The notes beneath the pieces were generated by a model, which was not told where the DNA came from, did no database searches, and was given only the letters and a program-made list of their open reading frames with translations. The translations under genes were made by a program, and so were the position numbers. Shown one piece after another: positions 9,818-19,649 of a stretch of 64,000 nucleotides of DNA. Source of the DNA: Linnemannia schmuckeri (lineage: Eukaryota; Mortierellomycota; Mortierellomycetes; Mortierellales; Mortierellaceae); NCBI GenBank assembly GCA_029449235.1, contig JANATG010000005.1:496001-560000 (forward strand), in the 5' to 3' direction. Numbering within the stretch: the first letter of the stretch is position 1; each line of letters starts with the position of its first letter.

Positions 9818-12800
9818 ATGGCTATCTTTGAATCTGAGGACGAGAGGAACCCGTTTGCGGACTCTGGTGACGAGTCCCTATACAGCAGTGACTCCGATAT
9901 CGGTTCTGACCAAGAAGATATCAGCAACCATCTTCGTATTTGAGGGCACCAAAATAACGCTGCGACGTCTCAGCTCACTAGCGCCAGCGCGCCCCTCAAG
10001 GACGGAGCTCGTTCATACGATGCCAAATCACCTTTCATTGTTGATGACGGCTTATGCGACGACGATGACAATATCATGCCATCGCATTCTCCTGTGAGTA
10101 GTATTTCTATTCATTGTTTCCTGTTGGGATCAAATAGTATGATATATTTAAATAATAACACTCTTTACTTCGTTTCATATATAGTCCGCAAAAAGGAACG
10201 ATCGACTGGGAAAGCAACGACAGTACTCGAACATCTCTACTCTTGGAAAGCGAGCTATATCTACCCGGCCATCCTTGGATCTGGAGACCGCTCAGACTTC
10301 GACCTTTGCCGGTGCAGCATTCTCCTCTTCGGCAACACCAACGACCGCGCTTGTCTCTCCTCCAGGTTTCGTCACCCCTACAAGGTCCTCTCGCGCCGCA
10401 GTTCTCTCCAACATGCCATCGAGCACAGCTCAGTTGTCGATGGCTCGCGATATTCCATTTGCTCTTCCAACGTTAATTGCAGGATCGCCAACCCGACTCT
10501 CACGGTCAACACCCTACTCTGATCTGTCAGTGCTGGGATCTGGCACCAATGCTCCATCCGCCCATCACGCACCGTATCACGCCCCTGCAACGCCTGAACG
10601 TACATATCAGTCCTCCTTGGCGCCCGCTCAACGTGATCAGCCCTCTCCTGCTCCTATCCAGCATCACCATGCCTCTCCGGTTCCTGTGCACTATTATTAT
10701 GACTCTCCGGCGCCCGCGCATCATTATCAGTCCTTTCCTGGACCCGCCCGCCATAACTAACCACCTCGGCGCCCTCGTATCCATATCAAGAGGAACGTAC
10801 TCACTCCTACCCAGCCTCTTTCGAATACAATACCCAGATACCACCCGCCAGTCCATGCAGTCAACCCACTGTATCTCGGCCTCCTTTCAATCACTACACT
10901 ACGATGTCTACAGCCACCATGTCAAGTATGAACCAATCTAGCTCGGCTTCCATCTCATCCCTCCAAAACACCCACACCTCGTTCGATGCCGGCGCCTCAA
11001 CGGTTGAGGACATCTTTGTGAGAGTGCAGTCCTACCAGGAAGACACCAACGATCGCAGGCGATTGGATGCAAGGGCTCGCCATCAACAAGAAGATATCAC
11101 ATCGTCCCTACAGTGGCGTAACTTGTGTCTAAGTATCCCATTGGGCGAGCTCCCGAGTCCCGAGACTTGCAAGAGCCTGGCTCCTCCAAGACTGAAGATA
11201 TTGGCGACAGTGCCCTTCACCCGCATTATGTATAAAACTTCCAATACAACCGCCGCCCCCACCCAGCCCAATTGCAACTTTCTTCCACCCAGTGCACTGC
11301 TTCCATCATTATCAACTCAAGCCAGTCATATGCTAGGAAACCGCCCACACTTCGCTCAAACAGTACCAGTTTGTTCTGCTTCGAGAAGGTCGATAACTTC
11401 CATGTCTGCAAGCTGCCCCTCGTTGTTAATGGGGTGGAAGGGTCTGCAACGCCATGCGTGCCACCAGTCAAGGAGGCTCCGGTCGCCGCTCTCATCTCCT
11501 TTCCAAGCACCCTGGGGTGATTGACGCCATCGAATATTTCCAGCGTCAACAGAGACTAGCACAAGGCATGGATCCGAACCCCGCGCATAGCACCTCGCAC
11601 GGATCAAAAAAAGCCAAAACTACTGACACTATCAACAATGGCTCCGCAGCAGCATCGGCATGGAGTCACCGCCACTAACTTCATGTTGAGAATCTGCTTC
11701 TGAGGCTTGTTGCCGTAGAGGAACTCTCATTCAGCACAGTCACCTCAAACACCCTCAAAAAGGCTTGTCATCTCTTAAATCCGGCGTTTCGTTTTCCGCA
11801 CGTCACCACCCACAGGAAAGACTGCGTCTAGCCGTTGCCGAAAAAAAGCAGAGAACGGTCAACTACATCCACTCCAATGTTGACCGTGGAGCCATCACCG
11901 CTGACGCTTGGGCTTCATCCCATAACAAGAGGAAGTACCTTGGGGTTACATTTCATTATATGACCCAGGATTATCAGCTATCCTCCGTTGTCATCGGCAT
12001 GGAGAGGATTCTGGTACGCAAGGTGGATGCTCAAGTGTTGACAGACATCATTGGTAAAGCATATTGTCATTTTCGTTATCTATCCATCTATGTTTCCCTG
12101 TTTCTTATCATTTTATTTCTTAACATGAAATTTGTCATTTTGCTGTAATTCCAGACAAAGTCCTAGCCGAGTGGTCCTTGGAGGGGAAGGTGATTGGCCT
12201 GACAAGTGACCAAGGAAGCAATATCAAAAAATGCTTTTGAGATCACGAAGAGAAATCTGGCGCTCACTGGATTGCATGTACGGCACACAAGATGCAGGGC
12301 TGCATAAACAAAGCATGGGACTCGACTGGCACTATCGACAAGATAACCAAGAAGTGCGCATTAATTTCCAACTTCTTCAACAACAACTCCGTCGCCAGAG
12401 ATATCATCAGCAAGCTATGGCTGTCTCACCTCAATGTTGTTCGAGCCACCAATACTCGCCTCCTACTCGATGCTTCTTCTGCTGGCAGCCACACTCCTCC
12501 TACTATTACCGGTACTCAGGTTCCTCCTCCTCCCACTACCGGCATGCAGGCTCCTCCTCCCACTACCGGCATGCAGGCTCCTCCTCCCACTACCAGCACG
12601 CACGCTCCTCCTCCTCCCACTGCCGGCGATGGACCAGTATACATGGAAGAAGAGGTTTCGTTAAAACCGCCAATGTAACGCGTTGGAATTCCAAACTGAA
12701 CATGGTCGTCAGGGCCTTCGATGTCATTACTGTTTTGAGGCCAGCTGCCGAGGAGCTGCTGAAGCTAAAATCTACTAAGGAGGAGATGACAAAATACCAG

Positions 12801-13706
12801 GAGTTTAAAAAGAACTTGCTCTCGGAGGAGGAGGTCGATGTTTTACAAGAGGTCACCAAGCTTTTGTGTCCAGCTGCAAAATTCACACATTGGATAGGAG
12901 GATCTGGATATTCGACCATTTCGCAAGTGTATGCGTTGGCACACAATATCCTTGGAGCCTCTGACGTCTACAAGACGGGACCTGCCATCGCGCTTTACGA
13001 GGTCCTAGAATCCTTTATAAAGTTGGCCTGGCCTGAGGACGACATTCCCGATGCAATGCTCTTGGCCATGTATTTCAACCCCGGCTGTTCAAAATTAAAC
13101 ATCTGGGGCTTGGAAAATGCCCACCAAGCTACCGAGCAAGCAGCTGAAAGAGCGGCCAAGCGAGCCACCGAGGATGCCGCAGTTAGACGTGATGCCGATC
13201 AAGATTCAGATCAAGAACGACTTCAGCTTCCCCTTCAGATTCCATTAGAGGACAGGTATCCCATACCAAGGCCAACAAACCGACTGAGAGCAGAGACCCT
13301 GATTTATCGAGCTATTATTCAGATGCATGCGGACAAGGAGATTGCCAGGATGCGAAGCACCATGAACACCACCAACAACAATAATCTCAACAACGATGTC
13401 AACAACGCCATTTCGATGAAGTTTTGGAAAGTGGATGCGGATTGTGCCTTAATGGCATACAGGGCGCTGTGGTCTGATGAGGGGGTTGACCCAGCTTGGT
13501 TTGACGATCCTGTTGCATTTTGGAAGTCCAAGGAGAGTCTCCCAACTCTCACCAGTTTGGCCACTCTTGCGCGAATGCTCTTGACTATTCAAGCAACATC
13601 GTCCGAGGCAGAACGCTTGTTCAGTAAGGCTGGACTTATCTATTCAGCGCGTAGATGCCACCTTTCCGATAACAATTTTTGTAATGTTATTTTTTTAACA
13701 GCTTAG
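9818..13706 (+). pseudogene. hAT transposase relic (BED finger, RNaseH-like and dimerisation domains)
   Basis: The reading starts at ATG 9818 (MAIFESEDERNPFADSGDES, acidic N-terminus) but meets an in-frame TGA near 9942. A likely intron lies at about 10092-10185. Coding sense then passes through several frames: a Ser/Pro-rich segment (10185-10760), a segment ending near 11160, a BED-type finger with its cysteines and histidines split between frames (about 11370-11520, ending RSHLLSKHPGV), then AITADAWASSHNKRKYLGVT (11890-11950), VIGLTSDQGSN and ACTAHKMQGCINKAW (12190-12310). The C-terminal frame from about 12640 to 13706 is open and ends with the hAT dimerisation signature TSSEAERLFSKAGLIYSARR. 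The many frame changes and stops show that it cannot encode an intact enzyme. Established hAT transposases move by cut and paste and make 8-bp target duplications. Confidence 0.85.
12518..12620 (+). repeat. 27-bp in-frame minisatellite inside the hAT transposase
   Basis: Three to four copies of a GC-rich unit containing CCTCCTCCCACTACCGGCA are translated in one frame as repeats of PPPTTGMQA. It replaces the region between the RNaseH-like core and the C-terminal domain and is not part of the usual hAT plan. Confidence 0.7.
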
Positions 13707-14382
13707 AAAAGACACTTTGTGAAGCCTATTTTGTTAGATAATTAAATACCTTCTTACTATTTACGAATATGAAAAGGGTGACGAAGATAAGCTTAATGAG
13801 GTCGTGATGGGATTGTCACCAGACAAACCGATAGGGTAGGGATACACACAGCTGTTGCAGATTGAACATGCTGCACTCAAATTACTCTCCTTTACTTACT
13901 TCACCAATCCTTCTCTGCCTCTGCCTTCTCAGTTGTATCATCCTTTCCATTTCTCTCAAACACTCCGTTTCTTTTATGATATCAATGGTGTTATCCACAA
14001 AAAAACAGCTAACTCTTCTATATAGAGGCAACGGATAATATGTGTGCAATACAGTATGTTAGAGAAAGTGCAAGGAAAGAAATAAAAGAAATGGATATTG
14101 TACGTTTTGTATTCTCGCACTATTCATCGCTCATACAAAAAACATAGCCATAGTGAACAGCTCGGGTTCAGGCCTCGCGCTAGGCTTTGTTGATTGATAT
14201 ACTTCGCTATGTTTAGGATATGTGTGAATCCTGGAAGAGGATCCACTTCCTTTTCTTTCTTTTTTCTTTTGATTTAACGAGGTATATAAACCGGCCACAG
14301 CATCGTAAGTATAAGTTACAGGGCAGCTTCAAACCGTCAACAGAGACGGAAGCCTGTAGTAACAATTGTCTCCAATCCTCAA

Positions 14383-14655
14383 AGAAAAGCGTTTCGAAAG
14401 TAAGACAGCAGAGAAAGTATGAAGGAAGGAAGGGACGAAAGCAATGAAAGTAAAAAAAATGAAGGAGACAGCAGTTTATTCCAGTGTGCATGGTGGCATT
14501 GGCTTGCACTTGTGGACATGGTAGCAAGATCCTGTGTTGCCTTCCTATTGGCCAGTCCCTCTTTGAGAAGAGGGACTGTACCTCTTGCATTTAAGGTTTG
14601 TCTCTCTTGTTAAAGAGGGCATTCTCTCTCTCTTGTTAAAGAGGGCATTCTCTCT
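14383..14655. repeat. Right terminal inverted repeat of the hAT element
   Basis: Reverse-complement partner of 9450-9718. It merges at its outer end into the 26-bp tandem array. Confidence 0.8.
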
Positions 14656-14765
14656 CTCTTGTTCAAGAGGGCATTCTCTCTCTCTTGTTCAAGAGGGCAT
14701 TCTCTCTCTCTTGTTCAAGAGGGCATTCTCTCTCTCTTGTTCAAGAGGGCATTCTCTCTCTTGTT
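14601..14765. repeat. 26-bp tandem repeat at the right end of the hAT element
   Basis: Five full units begin at 14621, 14647, 14673, 14699 and 14725, with partial units on each side. The unit is ATTCTCTCTCTCTTGTTCAA followed by GAGGGC; the first copies carry TTAAAG where later ones have TTCAAG. The left end of the element has only about two diverged units. Confidence 0.9.
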
Positions 14766-14791
14766 ATTGGACGAAATAGGACAACAAGCGC
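14761..14791. repeat. Second GGACGA-loop hairpin
   Basis: CTTGTTATT, then GGACGA, then AATAGGACAACAAG. The right arm is complementary to the left arm apart from five extra bases (GGACA). It shares loop and inner stem with the hairpin at 4687-4716, and both are followed by GCATCTGCATC (here at about 14851-14861). Confidence 0.5.
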
Positions 14792-14910
14792 TTTTTGCAC
14801 CTGCATCGACCCTGGAAATAGTTTTTTTCAGCTTTCCATACAGGTGCAACTTGCATCTGCATCGAAATTTTTACAAAGGAAGGACGCTAATCAAATGTGA
14901 CGATATCCAA

Positions 14911-14994
14911 ATTTGGAGTTTTTTAGATGGTCGGCAGTGCTCTACCGTGGCCTAGCCAATATCAAAAAAACATGATCGATCTTGTCAACCAAAC
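14911..14994. repeat. Right copy of the direct repeat flanking the hAT element
   Basis: Partner of 9310-9390 in the same orientation. It lies about 340 bp upstream of the paralogue-B start codon and ends in an AAAC microsatellite (14990-15005). Confidence 0.7.
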
Positions 14995-15337
14995 AAACAA
15001 ACAAATAATCAAACTTTGGGATGCCCTGCCAGCAAAGTGTCTGTAGTTGGTGCATGGACAACAATCAAGCTCGCACTCCATCTCAATTTCGTCTGACTAA
15101 ACATGTACCTCTGCAGTGTACAAACTACAAAAGGCAGATGGTCATCCATTGTCCGACAACCTCGGCAAGCTGAGTTCAAAAAAAAGGCTACGTAATTCTA
15201 CTGCATGAGCTCGCTCTCTGGGAGCTCGTCTGCTGTCATCAACCTTGAAAATCAGGGCAGATAAAAAGCAACAGACTTACTCACCCCAATTGCCCAACCT
15301 GAATTCCTGCCACCAACCTCCACACCATTTTCCTATC

Positions 15338-17005
15338 ATGTTCACAAGCCTGCCTTTCGTCTGCGTCAGTCTATTCTTCACCCTGTTCGGATTTCTTCTC
15401 ATCGGTGCCCTGGATGCTCTTCTGGCCCTCTATTCCACCTCAAAAGCTGAGTATGCCAGCAGCATCCGATGGTCCCAGCAAGGCGGTTACCTGGAAATGT
15501 TCCGCATCCTGAGGAACTCTTTTCGCCATGTGCCTCGAAAGGCCACCGCGACGATGATTATTATCATTGTAGCAAGTATCGTTGCGCCGTTTGCCAGCGT
15601 GGGTCTTGGCAGAATGGTTCACCAGGTGGATATCGAAACCAACCCAGGGTCTACCTTGAGCCAGACAAGCCAGATTTTGCTGGACGCTTTGGTTTCTAGG
15701 GGCTGGACACAGTTCTTGGCTCGGAGCACTACCATGGAGGATGCTTTGAAGACCATGCTTGCCAACCCTCAATATATTGTCGACATGGACCCAGGAAAGC
15801 AATATACCCCAAAGACATATGATTACAAGGTCGACTGCAACAAGTTCAATACGGCCATAGTACAAAACATTACGACTGCGATACTCGACCCCAAAGCTGC
15901 TCTTGATCAACCAAACGACGGATGCGCCATCATTGGATTTGATATAATCAACGTATATTTCGAATGGGCGCTTGCAAATACCACCAACCAACGGATCAGC
16001 GACGGTCTACACAAGGCGGTCGCCCCTGGAACGTTCGCGGACGATACCTTCATGGACGTGGCCCCAGCCGTGTTCTTTTCCGATTCTCGCTCATGCTATT
16101 CCCCAGTCGACGTACGAAGTTTTTACAAGGATACTCCAAGAAGTGGAATGACCTTTTCTCCTTCGACAATGATTTTCAGGTGTCGGTATCCAACGGGGGA
16201 GATGCAAGTTGCAGCTTCAACAAGTTTCACATTTTCAGTTCGACATGTGGAGGACTTTGCAAATGTGACATCGGCCATCTTTGACAACACAACCGACCTT
16301 CCGCTGCTCAACATCATGGATACCCTCACCAGAAATGGCACCTTTGCGAGCCTCACCAACAACGCGACCATGGTCATCTTGACAGACACGAGCGGTGCTA
16401 TGGTGCACTACCTCAGCTGCGTCTCGAGATGGGTGACCAAGGGAAGCGATCTCTCGCTTCTTTGTCAGTACATTGTAGTCGACGCCTTTAGCACCACCAC
16501 ACACCCTGGAGATCCGGCTATTGCAGCCATTGCGAGAAACAAACCAGTCCCCCTGTCCAACGACATGAGCAAGATGGTGATGAGACATGTTGCTTCATCG
16601 TCAACCAGCACAGGCATGACCGTCTACTCTGTCTCGAGCATCCTTAATGCAACCTCGGCCGCCACTCGTTACCTGGCCTCACTTGGACCGAATCTGGTGA
16701 TGGATGTGGAAAACCAAAAGTTGACTATACTCTACAATACTGTCGAGATCCAATCCGTCACTGAGATTCCGACAGTGTTGTTTTGGGTGATGGTGACCGT
16801 GATGACTGCTTGCACCCTGCTGATGGCTTACAGCATGATCAAGATCGATACCATCCACTCGGGAACGCTCTACATGGTTATTTATGAGAAACTTGTGCAA
16901 AAGAACGAACCGGCTTTGATGTACTGCAACTTTGAGCCATTGGCTTTTGATGGCATGCAGATCATCGCGGAAGGCTCGAACAAACCCAAGAAGAGCGAGG
17001 CATAA
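15338..17005 (+). CDS. Three-TM membrane protein, paralogue B (unknown family)
   Basis: Single exon of 555 residues. I start at ATG 15338 (MFTSLPFVCVSLFFTLFGFL), because it aligns with the start of paralogue A and opens directly on the first membrane segment; an upstream extension to 15245 has no such support. A second segment lies at about 68-90 (MIIIIVASIVAPFASVGLG), followed by a loop of about 400 residues with many N-x-S/T sites and cysteines, a last segment at about 487-512 and a tail of about 40 residues ending in a lysine-rich stretch. RWSQQGGYLEM and ASLGPNLVMD match paralogue A. The two genes are transcribed away from each other, with the hAT element between their 5' sides. Both frames are open and free of stops, so both may be functional. 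No known family or active site is recognised; a surface receptor, adhesin or transporter accessory role is possible but not shown. Confidence 0.8.
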   Translation: MFTSLPFVCVSLFFTLFGFLLIGALDALLALYSTSKAEYASSIRWSQQGGYLEMFRILRNSFRHVPRKATATMIIIIVASIVAPFASVGLGRMVHQVDIETNPGSTLSQTSQILLDALVSRGWTQFLARSTTMEDALKTMLANPQYIVDMDPGKQYTPKTYDYKVDCNKFNTAIVQNITTAILDPKAALDQPNDGCAIIGFDIINVYFEWALANTTNQRISDGLHKAVAPGTFADDTFMDVAPAVFFSDSRSCYSPVDVRSFYKDTPRSGMTFSPSTMIFRCRYPTGEMQVAASTSFTFSVRHVEDFANVTSAIFDNTTDLPLLNIMDTLTRNGTFASLTNNATMVILTDTSGAMVHYLSCVSRWVTKGSDLSLLCQYIVVDAFSTTTHPGDPAIAAIARNKPVPLSNDMSKMVMRHVASSSTSTGMTVYSVSSILNATSAATRYLASLGPNLVMDVENQKLTILYNTVEIQSVTEIPTVLFWVMVTVMTACTLLMAYSMIKIDTIHSGTLYMVIYEKLVQKNEPALMYCNFEPLAFDGMQIIAEGSNKPKKSEA

Positions 17006-17330
17006 AGCAATATTAGCCTCCCTCTTATATAAAAAAGCATATTTTACTCCTTGGCTAATTTTGAAGTTCATGCGTGATGGCAACAACAGCAAAAAACATC
17101 TGGAAGATAGAAAAAACATACTTTCCTAATGCTTTCCTGTTGCTTTTGCTGATGCTGTTGCTTAAATGTCACAACTTTTGTTTTCACCTCAACATGGACT
17201 CCAACCCTAAACACACTCACACTCGTCCACTACTACCTCAGCCAAACGTATAGCAACAAAGCAAGCAGCAACTCCCTCCTCACTCACACACCATCAACAA
17301 CCCTCTCATCAATAACAGCAACAGTACAAA

Positions 17331-17651
17331 ATGCTTTCTCCCAGCCACTTTAACACTCACCAACAGCACCACGCCTCCCTCTATCAACAGGACTTCGACT
17401 CCTTCAACCACTCGCAGTACATTCTTGCTTACTGCGATGATCGGACAGAACTCGAGGAAAGGAATATTATTTCTTTTGTAATTTATTATAGACGAAGAGG
17501 ACATGAGTGTGCAGAAGAACAGAAAGGGCTAAGGAACAGATGGGAAATCAGTTGTTGCAGACTGAAGAACAAGAACAGAGAGCAGGAGGGTTCTATATAT
17601 ACTGGAGACAGGATGGGCAGGAACAGGAATGGGGCAAAGTCAAGAATGTAA
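17331..17651 (+). CDS. Hypothetical short protein (106 aa)
   Basis: The ATG at 17331 follows a CA-rich leader with ACAGTACAAA just before it. The first 50 residues (MLSPSHFNTHQQHHASLYQQ, then DFDSFNHSQYILAYCDD) look like genuine coding sequence with Gln, His and Ser. The second half becomes Lys/Arg/Glu-rich and lower in quality, as if the original gene continued elsewhere or was truncated near 17460. No domain is recognised. It could be the 5' remnant of a larger gene. Confidence 0.3.
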   Translation: MLSPSHFNTHQQHHASLYQQDFDSFNHSQYILAYCDDRTELEERNIISFVIYYRRRGHECAEEQKGLRNRWEISCCRLKNKNREQEGSIYTGDRMGRNRNGAKSRM

Positions 17652-18164
17652 ATAGAGCCTGGAATGAAGTAATACTGATGAATGCAAAGGCAAGGCGAAT
17701 GGGCAAAAGGACAGAAAGGACAAGGCAAAGGACTGTCAACAGAGGTTCTAGACAGGTAGTCTTCTACGGGTACCGACCTAGGGACCGTGGGACCATCAGG
17801 AACGAGCGTACGAGCTTAAAGGTACCCTAGAACCGGCCGTGTCGATTGGTGGCAAATTATAGTTGTTGGCGGATCACGTGATGAGGAATAAACTAAGACG
17901 CATTCAAATCCAAGGGGGAACGACGTTTTGGTAGAAGCTGGTGGCCAGGGGCTAAAACGTGGCACCCACCTCCCTCAACTAACAACAACAATACAATCCT
18001 CTTAAATAGTAACAGCAGCAGAACCGTTTATCTAGCAACAACAAACTCTTTCAGCCAGTAAACAGCACAGATCTTGCAGGCTTCATTCCCAATTCATCAG
18101 ATCTACCAATATCTGCATCGCAACAATCAGAAATCAACGGTCCTTTTTAATATCGCCAGAAACT

Positions 18165-18518
18165 ATGCCTCTTCTTTCTTCTTTACTCGTCGCAACCACC
18201 GCTGGCACTGCGACAGAATCAACGAATACACCCAGTAATCTTATATATGGACAGTCGGCAAGCCAAGTTCCAATGAAACCTGTATCCTTGAACGTCAAGC
18301 CCAATACCAAACGAGGACCACCAGCTTCTGCTACTCTTCACAAAGCCACGAAGAAAAAGATTATTGCCAACAACGACGACGAGGACGACGACGACATTGA
18401 CGACTATGATTCTGAGGAGGTGTTGTGTACGTGCACAATATGTGTGAGATGTTTAGCAGTTGCTAGTCGCAGCAGCTGCATGTTTACTCACTTGAAAAGA
18501 GGGGCATATAAATTATGA
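18165..18518 (+). CDS. Hypothetical protein with acidic Asp tract (117 aa)
   Basis: The ATG at 18165 is preceded by a CA- and AT-rich leader typical of transcribed sequence here. The protein has a basic patch (TKRGPPASATLHKATKKK), then an acidic run (DDEDDDDIDDYDSEE) and a Cys-rich end (CTCTICVRCLAV). A CACGTG box is found near 17876. No family is recognised. The acidic run followed directly by unrelated Cys-rich residues may mark a missed splice donor at the GAGGAGGTG near 18418, in which case only the first 85 residues are real. Confidence 0.35.
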   Translation: MPLLSSLLVATTAGTATESTNTPSNLIYGQSASQVPMKPVSLNVKPNTKRGPPASATLHKATKKKIIANNDDEDDDDIDDYDSEEVLCTCTICVRCLAVASRSSCMFTHLKRGAYKL

Positions 18519-18827
18519 GCAACTAGAAATAAAGAGGATACGTCTCTGTCCAGCTCAATCCTATTCCTACCATATGTTCATTTACGCACACATATCCCTA
18601 TCTACATTTATTCCCACTCTCTCTCTTTCTATCTAAGTTGACACATTTTTTTTGAGCTAGGAAAGGAACACCAAAAAACACTTTCCTCTTGATTCGTTTT
18701 TCTTTCATTTTTCGCCAAATTTCCTGTATTTTGCTTTCACTTTGCTCTTATCATAACTTCCTTACAACTCTGCTCAAATTTCTTTCAATCCTGTTTTATT
18801 TTCATTTTCTTTTCTCTGTATAACCAT

Positions 18828-18972
18828 GGCTCTCCCACATTCCTCTTCGCCCTCCCATAACGATGCAGAAGTCATTTTAATGGGGGAGACTGCTTTGATC
18901 AGGATAGGATCGATAATCCTGCACAACAACAACACTCTTCGCCCTCCAACATTACTGCAGGACCTGTCCAAC
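18828..18972 (+). pseudogene. Gene start cut off by an LTR
   Basis: A well-placed ATG (ATAACCATGG) after a long T-rich leader opens a frame MALPHSSSPSHNDAEVIL. It runs to the edge of the LTR-like sequence at 18973, beyond which translation stops within a few codons. It looks like the 5' end of a gene interrupted by the insertion. The rest of the gene is not seen in the window. Confidence 0.25.
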
Positions 18973-19205
18973 CTGTCAGAGTTTCACTCTGAGGTGACGT
19001 AGAACTGACGCCACCAATTTCCAGAGCATTCCAGCATAACCAACGATCCGAAGGTCCGTGCCAACAAATCAAGGACTAAATAATCAAAACGGTCCTAGAA
19101 GCTCCTAGAAGCCTGCTGGCTTCTTCTACACATATAAATAGTATATCAGTACCTAAATAGCTCTAGAGTTCATAACTCCTTCATTTATTAAAACACACAC
19201 AATCA
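18973..19205 (+). mobile_element. LTR-like sequence, plus orientation
   Basis: Begins TGTCAGAGTTTCACTCTGAG and continues with GACGCCACCAA, a TATAAATAG box near 19134 and an end rich in CA. The start matches, in opposite orientation, the LTR-like insert beginning at 20794 (TGTCAGAGTTTTACTCTGAT, then ACGCCACCAA). This resembles the promoter-bearing LTR of a Ty3- or Ty1-type element. Confidence 0.6.
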
Positions 19206-19346
19206 AGTCAAGTCGCTTTTCCACCGCCCTATGACAATACTCGTCCAATTCGCCTAGCCAGTCTTGGACGCTTTCTCTGGGGTGGCCCTTGAAGACGGAC
19301 AGGGAGATATTCTTGGAGAAGTTGTTTTAGAAGACTTGACAGACAT
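19203..19346 (-). pseudogene. Retrotransposon gag fragment, opposite to the adjacent LTR
   Basis: On the minus strand, 19323-19203 reads NFSKNISLSVFKGHPRESVQ, then DWLGELDEYCHRAVEKR. This is the type of N-terminal segment found in Ty3-like Gag proteins (short hydrophobic-basic lead, then the DWL motif). An ATG 23 nt upstream (19346) is out of frame with it, so at least one frameshift is present. The fragment abuts the plus-strand LTR tail to tail, so the two did not come from one simple insertion. Confidence 0.5.
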
Positions 19347-19407
19347 GGTGGTTCTTGAACGGTAGGTAACTTGGTACTTGGCTAACTTGAACTGACTTAA
19401 CTAGGTA

Positions 19408-19559
19408 CAGTCAAAAATGGTTTTTAGGTGCATTGTTCCTATTAAAAATGCACCCAAAAAAAAAAAAAGAAATGGAATGAATTACTTCGCTAAATGCACT
19501 ATTTTAAAACTCGAGAATACAGTCTCAAATATATAGCACATGTGACGACTGACGCGATG
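19408..19559. repeat. Left inverted repeat of the pogo element
   Basis: Contains AGGTGCATTGTTCCTATT, an A-run of 13, TTCGCTAAATGCACT and GACGACTGACGCGATG. The right copy has the same order in reverse complement, with an A-run two bases shorter. Confidence 0.85.
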
Positions 19560-19649
19560 GGCCAAGAAGAAAAGGTGTATTTATTTGTGTTCGTTCGCAA
19601 CATCCTAATGCAATGCTTTGTTTCTGACGGCCGCAATATCTCGCACGAA

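Larger units (their letters stand above)
9450..14765 (+). mobile_element. hAT-family DNA transposon, degenerate
   Basis: The element is bounded by long inverted repeats: about 9450-9718 on the left matches about 14383-14655 on the right in reverse complement. Shared blocks include TTAAATGCAAGAGGTACAGT, CTCAAAGAGGGACTGGCC, AATAGGAAGGC and AAGTGCAAGCCAATGCCACC. Between them lies a plus-strand hAT transposase with BED-like zinc finger, RNaseH-like and C-terminal dimerisation parts. The right end carries extra copies of a 26-bp tandem repeat, of which the left end has only about two, so the exact outer end and target duplication cannot be fixed. Frameshifts and stops in the transposase make it non-autonomous today. 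Confidence 0.85.

Noticed and set aside
14585..14900. Open frames through the 26-bp repeat array
   Set aside because: The repeat lacks stops in several frames, so any frame stays open; the peptide is only a repeat of the unit.
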